From positions 19,614 to 83,613 of the forward strand of contig NZ_QAGM01000016.1 in assembly GCF_003049725.1 (NCBI RefSeq): a stretch of DNA of 64,000 bases, given 5' to 3'. The notes below the pieces were generated by a model that searched no databases, was not told the origin of the DNA, and saw only the letters and a list, made by a program, of their open reading frames with translations. Position numbers and translations under genes: made by a program. Shown piece after piece: positions 59,849-64,000 of this stretch (positions within the stretch are counted from its first letter, which is position 1; every line of letters begins with the position of its first letter). The stretch comes from Oceanimonas marisflavi (GTDB lineage: Bacteria > Pseudomonadota > Gammaproteobacteria > Enterobacterales > Aeromonadaceae).

Positions 59849-61986
59849 GCGCCGGTATGGCTTCGCCGGTCTGGCCTGAACTGAGGGAGGAGCTGGAACT
59901 GCATGCGGGGCCGGCGGCTCGGGACGGTTCACCCACCTGGTCCCTGTTCGATCCGGTGCGTAACCTTTATTTTCGCATCGACTGGCTTACCTTTGAGGTG
60001 CTGTGCCGCTGGCAGCTGGCCGATGACGATCTGATAGCCCATGCCTTGTGCGAGGAGACCACGCTGCAGATAACGGCCGATACGGTGGCCGACATCGCCC
60101 GTTTTCTGCGTGAGCATGAGCTGGTCAAATGTACTTCCGCCGGTCAGAGCCGGGCGCTGGCCGAGGCGGCAGAGCGACACAGAACCGGCTGGATGACCTG
60201 GCTGCTGCACCATTATCTTTTTTTCAGAGTACCCCTGTGGCGTCCGGATTCCTGGCTGCATCACAGCCTGGATGCGGTACGCTGGCTTGGCAGCCGGGCC
60301 TTTGCCCTGTGCACCCTGCTGGTGCTGTTGCTGGGATTGGTGGAAGTGTCGCGGCAGTGGGACAGCTTTACCGCCACCCTGGTGGATCTGTTCAGTCTGA
60401 AGGGATTGCTGGCCTACGGTCTGACGCTGGTGTGTGTGAAGTTTCTGCACGAGCTGGGGCACGCCTACACCGCCCGGCATTTTGGCTGCCGGGTGCCGAC
60501 CATGGGCATTGCCTTTCTGGTGATGTTTCCCATGGCCTATACCGACGTCAATGACGCCTGGCGTTTACCTGTTCGACGGCAACGGTTGCTGGTGGGAGCG
60601 GCGGGCATGCTTACCGAGCTGACCATTGCCGCCTGGGCCACGCTGGCCTGGGCCCTGCTGCCAGACGGTGTGTTGCGTAACGGCGCGTTTTTGCTGGCCA
60701 CCACTACCTGGATCTCAACCCTGGCGATCAATGCCTCGCCCTTTCTGCGTTTTGATGGCTATTTTTTGCTGATGGACGCGCTGGAGCTGCCCAACCTGCA
60801 CGGCCGGGCCTTTGCCCTGGCGCGCTGGCAGCTGCGTGAAGGCTTGTTTGCTCTGGGAGATCCGCCGCCGGAGACCTTTTCTCCCGGCCGCCGGCGTTTT
60901 TTGCTGATATTCGCCTGGCTGGTGTGGTTATACCGGCTGGTGGTGTTTACCGGTATTGCCGTGCTGGTGTACCTGACGTTTCCCAAGCCGCTGGGGCCCT
61001 TGCTGGCGGTGGTGGAAATTGGCTGGTTTATTATTCGTCCGGTCTGGCGGGAAATACAGGGCTGGAACCGTCGCAGGAGTGACATCATGGCGTGTAAACG
61101 CATTTTTGTAACTACCGGGCTGTTACTGGCGCTGGTGATGCTGGTGGCGCTGCCTTGGGACAGCCGGGTAAGAACCCAGGCGTTGCTGCAGCCGGCGGAA
61201 ACATTTTCGCTGGTGGCTCCGGGTGACGGCATGCTGAGCGAACTGCTGGCCGAAAACGGCGATGCCTTGCAGGCGGGCCAGACTATCGCCCGCTTTGAGT
61301 CTGCCGAACTGGCTTTGCGTCTTGAAGCTGCCGAGGCCCGGTTGCGCGGTCTGGCGTGGCGTTCCAATGCCAGCAGTCTGCGGGATGAGCTTCATCAGCA
61401 GCAAGCAGTCATACGGGCCGCCCGGGAGCAGGTGCAGGCCGAATTACGAGGAGTGCGGGAGCAGCAGGAACAATATCGGTTAAGGGCGCCCCATGAGGGC
61501 ATTTTGCTCTGGCACCATCCGGATTTGGAGGCGGGCCAGTGGGTGGGGAAAAACACCCGCCTGGGCAGTATTGTCAGCCAGCATGCCTGGCGTGTGCATG
61601 CCTATCTGCCGGAATATGAACTGGATCGTATTCGAGTGGGAGACAAGGCCCGCTTTTTTGCCGATTCGGAACGCTTTTCCGGCATTGGCCTCAGCGTCAG
61701 CCGTATTGACCGGGATGCGACCCGGGTGCTGAAAGAAGGCATGCTGGCGTCCGGACGCGGAGGTGAACTGCTGGTGCGTGAACAGGGTGAGCTGCTTATT
61801 CCGGAACTGGCACTGTATCGGGTTACGCTGAAACCCGACAAGGCGGGTCAGGCGGCACTGCAGCAGGCCGGGGCTGTGTTGCCCGAATTGCGAGGGCGGC
61901 TGGTGGTTCAGGGCCTGCCCAGAGCCTGGGGCTGGCCCTACTGGCGTTCGCTGATGGCCTTTATTCGGCGAGAAGCCGGATTCTGA
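59842..61986 (+). CDS. PqqD-like / M50 site-2 metalloprotease / HlyD-like fusion
   Basis: 714 residues. Residues 30-100 resemble a PqqD-like winged domain (SLFDPVRNLYFRIDWLTFEV). A multi-span membrane M50 protease follows: HELGH at 203-207 gives two zinc His and the catalytic Glu, and NASPFLRFDG (297-306) gives the third ligand Asp305. All catalytic positions are intact. After a last membrane helix (about 421-438) comes a periplasmic HlyD-like adaptor (APGDGMLSELLAENGDALQAGQ, coiled coil 488-545, LRAPHEGILLWHHPDLEAGQ, beta-barrel). Peptide zinc metalloproteases of this layout occur beside LEPR-motif giants. It may clip or thread the giant protein. Last gene of the operon. Confidence 0.82.
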   Translation: MVSAGMASPVWPELREELELHAGPAARDGSPTWSLFDPVRNLYFRIDWLTFEVLCRWQLADDDLIAHALCEETTLQITADTVADIARFLREHELVKCTSAGQSRALAEAAERHRTGWMTWLLHHYLFFRVPLWRPDSWLHHSLDAVRWLGSRAFALCTLLVLLLGLVEVSRQWDSFTATLVDLFSLKGLLAYGLTLVCVKFLHELGHAYTARHFGCRVPTMGIAFLVMFPMAYTDVNDAWRLPVRRQRLLVGAAGMLTELTIAAWATLAWALLPDGVLRNGAFLLATTTWISTLAINASPFLRFDGYFLLMDALELPNLHGRAFALARWQLREGLFALGDPPPETFSPGRRRFLLIFAWLVWLYRLVVFTGIAVLVYLTFPKPLGPLLAVVEIGWFIIRPVWREIQGWNRRRSDIMACKRIFVTTGLLLALVMLVALPWDSRVRTQALLQPAETFSLVAPGDGMLSELLAENGDALQAGQTIARFESAELALRLEAAEARLRGLAWRSNASSLRDELHQQQAVIRAAREQVQAELRGVREQQEQYRLRAPHEGILLWHHPDLEAGQWVGKNTRLGSIVSQHAWRVHAYLPEYELDRIRVGDKARFFADSERFSGIGLSVSRIDRDATRVLKEGMLASGRGGELLVREQGELLIPELALYRVTLKPDKAGQAALQQAGAVLPELRGRLVVQGLPRAWGWPYWRSLMAFIRREAGF

Positions 61987-62092
61987 GACGGATGGCAAAA
62001 GACACGCTAATGGGTTAAATTTCCTGCGTTTCTTCATCTTCCGCCCGGCGTCATCTTTGCGGAGCACGGCTTCCTTACGGTAATACATAACC

Positions 62093-63409
62093 ATGACAAC
62101 TTTTGAGCAAGTGCTGATTATCTGCCTGCTGGTGGCGATCAGCTCCTTCTTTTCCGTTTCCGAAATCGCCCTGGCGGCGGCGCGCAAGATGAAACTGCGG
62201 CTGATGGCCAGCGACGGTGATGTCAACGCCGAAAAGGTGTTGCTGCTGCAGGAGCAGCCGGGCAATTTTTTCACCATAGTGCAGATAGGGCTGAACGCCG
62301 TGGCCATTCTGGGCGGTATTATCGGTGAGTCGGCCTTTACGCCGTTTACCCGCGGCCTGCTGGACTGGTGGTTGCAGGGCCCCTGGCTCGATCAGATGGC
62401 ATTCTTTCTGTCCTTCTTTATTGTCACCTCCCTGTTCATTCTGTTTGCGGATCTGATGCCCAAGCGGCTGGCGATGATTGCCCCCGAGAAAATTGCGGTG
62501 GCGGTAGTGCGGCCGATGGGGATGCTGATCATTCTGTTTCGTCCCCTGGTGTGGCTGTTTAACGGCCTGGCCAACCTGCTGTTCCGGCTGTTTCGCGTGC
62601 CCACCATGCGTCAGGACGAGATCACGCCGGAAGACATCATCGCCATGATGGACGCCGGTGCCCAGGCCGGCGTGCTGCAGGAGCAGGAACATCATCTGAT
62701 TGAAAATGTCTTTGAAATGGAATCCCGTACCGTGACCTCGGCCATGACCACCCGGGAGAGCCTGATCTACTTCAACCTGCATGAAGCCCAGGAAGACATC
62801 AAGGCCAAAATTGCCGAGCATCCCCATGCCAAGTTTCTGGTGTGTGAAGACAGCCTGGATCGGGTGGTGGGTTATGTGGACTCCCGGGATATTCTGATGC
62901 AGGTGCTGCACCAGCAGCCCATCTCCCTGCAAAAGGAAGGCATACTGCGCAATCCGCTGATTATTCCCGATACCCTGTCCATGTATGAAGTGCTGGAGCA
63001 CTTCAAGACCGCGGGCGAGGATTTCGCCATCATCATGAACGAATACGCCCTGGTGGTGGGCATTATCACCCTCAAGGACGTGATGAGCATTGTCATGGGG
63101 GAGCTGGTGCAGTCCCAGGAAGAGCAGATCGTGTCCCGGGATGCCAACTCCTGGCTGGTGGAAGGGCTGACCCCGCTGGAAGACGTGATGCGGGTGCTCG
63201 ATATCGACAGCTTCCCCGACGATGAAAATTACGAAACCATCGCCGGCTTTATGATGTATATGCTGCGCAAGATTCCCAAACGTACCGATTTTGTGCTGCA
63301 TGCCGGCTATAAATTCGAGGTGGTGGATATCGACAGCTACAAGATCGATCAGCTGCTGGTGACCCGTCTGGGCCACTCCGAGGCCGTTGAAGACAACAAA
63401 AAGCAGTAA
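62093..63409 (+). CDS. CNNM/CorC-family membrane protein, YtfL (PaeA)-like
   Basis: 438 residues aligning well with E. coli YtfL/PaeA, which has been linked to polyamine export. An N-terminal DUF21 membrane domain (SSFFSVSEIALAAARKMKL, FFTIVQIGLNAVAILGGIIG, FADLMPKRLAMIAPE), two CBS domains (SRTVTSAMTTRESL; VVGYVDSRDIL; AIIMNEYALVVGIITLKDVM) and a CorC/HlyC C-terminal domain (NSWLVEGLTPLEDVMRVLDI). The exact substrate (polyamine or divalent cation) is uncertain. No terminator was seen before the rrn promoters. Confidence 0.92.
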   Translation: MTTFEQVLIICLLVAISSFFSVSEIALAAARKMKLRLMASDGDVNAEKVLLLQEQPGNFFTIVQIGLNAVAILGGIIGESAFTPFTRGLLDWWLQGPWLDQMAFFLSFFIVTSLFILFADLMPKRLAMIAPEKIAVAVVRPMGMLIILFRPLVWLFNGLANLLFRLFRVPTMRQDEITPEDIIAMMDAGAQAGVLQEQEHHLIENVFEMESRTVTSAMTTRESLIYFNLHEAQEDIKAKIAEHPHAKFLVCEDSLDRVVGYVDSRDILMQVLHQQPISLQKEGILRNPLIIPDTLSMYEVLEHFKTAGEDFAIIMNEYALVVGIITLKDVMSIVMGELVQSQEEQIVSRDANSWLVEGLTPLEDVMRVLDIDSFPDDENYETIAGFMMYMLRKIPKRTDFVLHAGYKFEVVDIDSYKIDQLLVTRLGHSEAVEDNKKQ

Positions 63410-63475
63410 AAAACACCGCTTTGTTTAATGTTTGAGCTTTTGGCGCCAAAAGTGAAACTTTTCCCAAAAAAGCCC

Positions 63476-63503
63476 TTGCGCAAAAATCGCGGCTCCCTAT
63501 AAT
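63476..63503 (+). promoter_or_regulatory. rrn promoter P1
   Basis: TTGCGC (63476-63481), 16-base spacer, perfect TATAAT (63498-63503), followed by a GC-rich discriminator (GCGCATCC) typical of stringently controlled rRNA promoters. Confidence 0.85.
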
Positions 63504-63580
63504 GCGCATCCACTGACACGGCGGAACACGCCGACGGTCACAAGGGTTGAAAGCGAACGACATAAAGTTCAAATCAACGC

Positions 63581-63608
63581 TTGACGAACAAAAAGGATTG
63601 CGTAGAAT
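63581..63608 (+). promoter_or_regulatory. rrn promoter P2
   Basis: TTGACG (63581-63586), 16-base spacer, TAGAAT (63603-63608), about 105 bases downstream of P1. Confidence 0.8.
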
Positions 63609-63638
63609 ACGCAGCCCTGACCAGCGAAAGCGGTCAAC

Positions 63639-63650
63639 GCTCTTTAACAA
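63639..63650 (+). promoter_or_regulatory. rrn boxA antitermination site
   Basis: GCTCTTTAACAA matches the boxA of E. coli rrn leaders, and the following leader (ATTTATCAAGCAAACTGTGT) is also similar. Confidence 0.85.
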
Positions 63651-63773
63651 TTTATCAAGCAAACTGTGTGGGCACTCGCAGTCGATTGGGAAACAAAAAA
63701 TATTGTTTTTCAATGATTTGTGAAGTGCACTAGAAATAGCAGCAATTCAGATATTCATTGAGCATCAAATCTT

Positions 63774-64000
63774 TAATTGAAGAGTTTGATCATGGCTCAG
63801 ATTGAACGCTGGCGGCAGGCCTAACACATGCAAGTCGAGCGGCAGCGGGAGAGTAGCTTGCTACTTTTGCCGGCGAGCGGCGGACGGGTGAGTAATGCTT
63901 GGGGATCTGCCCGGTCGAGGGGGATAACCGTTGGAAACGACGGCTAATACCGCATACGCCCTACGGGGGAAAGCAGGGGACCTTCGGGCCTTGCGCGATT
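63774..64000 (+). rRNA. rrs: 16S ribosomal RNA, 5' part only
   Basis: Begins TAATTGAAGAGTTTGATCAT, matching the mature 5' end of bacterial 16S rRNA. It runs through the V1 region (AAGTCGAGCGGCAGCGGGAG ... GGCGGACGGGTGAGTAATGC) and part of V2 to the window edge. The sequence is of gammaproteobacterial, Aeromonadales-like type. Confidence 0.98.

Overview
The window is chromosomal DNA of a high-GC marine gammaproteobacterium. The first ~227 bases of a 16S rRNA gene at the right end, the gene order around oriC (mioC-oriC-mnmG-rsmG-parA-parB-atpIBEFHAGDC-glmU-DeoR-glmS) and the Exe/Gsp secretion genes suggest Aeromonadales, probably the Oceanimonas/Oceanisphaera/Zobellella group. That placement is an inference from sequence character, not from a search.

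Layout. 1-4.8 kb: the 3' part of a RidA-family gene, a lone family 3 glycoside hydrolase and gdhA. 5.0-15.0 kb: a tightly overlapping type II secretion operon in the order gspE-F-G-H-I-J-K-L-M-(GspC/N-like)-gspD. It has no recognisable gspC, and its secretin carries a lipoprotein signal. 15.1-20.9 kb: a less GC-rich accessory island with a secreted von Willebrand A protein facing, across ~570 bp of A-rich DNA, a membrane protein of unknown function and an exported protein with three SpaA/Cna-B-like domains. 20.9-24.8 kb: a VpsR-like sigma-54 activator divergent from exeA-gspB. 24.8-30.2 kb: mioC, a clear oriC (DnaA boxes, an IHF site, 16 GATC sites, an unwinding region), mnmG, rsmG, parA and parB. 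30.3-37.3 kb: the complete F1Fo ATP synthase operon with its promoter and terminator. 37.4-41.8 kb: glmU, a DeoR regulator and glmS, with palindromic repeats between them. 41.8-44.7 kb (minus strand): a LuxP autoinducer-2 binding protein and a LuxQ-like receptor that stops before any kinase or receiver domain. 44.8-47.0 kb: katG. 47.3-62.0 kb: a five-gene operon described below. 62.1 kb to the end: a YtfL/CorC-type membrane protein and the tandem promoters, leader and start of an rrn operon.

The most unusual system is the 47.3-62.0 kb operon. It encodes a TolC-like outer-membrane lipoprotein, a small periplasmic HlyD-like adaptor, a 2,939-residue repeat protein, a GAF-like/HlyD-like inner-membrane adaptor, and a fusion of a PqqD-like region, an intact M50 site-2 metalloprotease and an HlyD-like adaptor. 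The giant protein starts with an LEPR-type motif (LEQRLMFDGA) and has neither an obvious Sec signal nor RTX repeats. No ABC or RND pump is encoded. I read the locus as a candidate dedicated export or surface-display machine in which the M50-HlyD fusion replaces the usual ABC exporter. This is an inference from gene content.

Other points of note are the LuxPQ-type receptor pair without an output domain, the liposecretin T2SS that lacks a standard GspC, and the Gram-negative protein with candidate isopeptide-forming domains. All coordinates and motifs were read by eye. Family assignments rest on motifs and remembered homologues, because no database search was possible.
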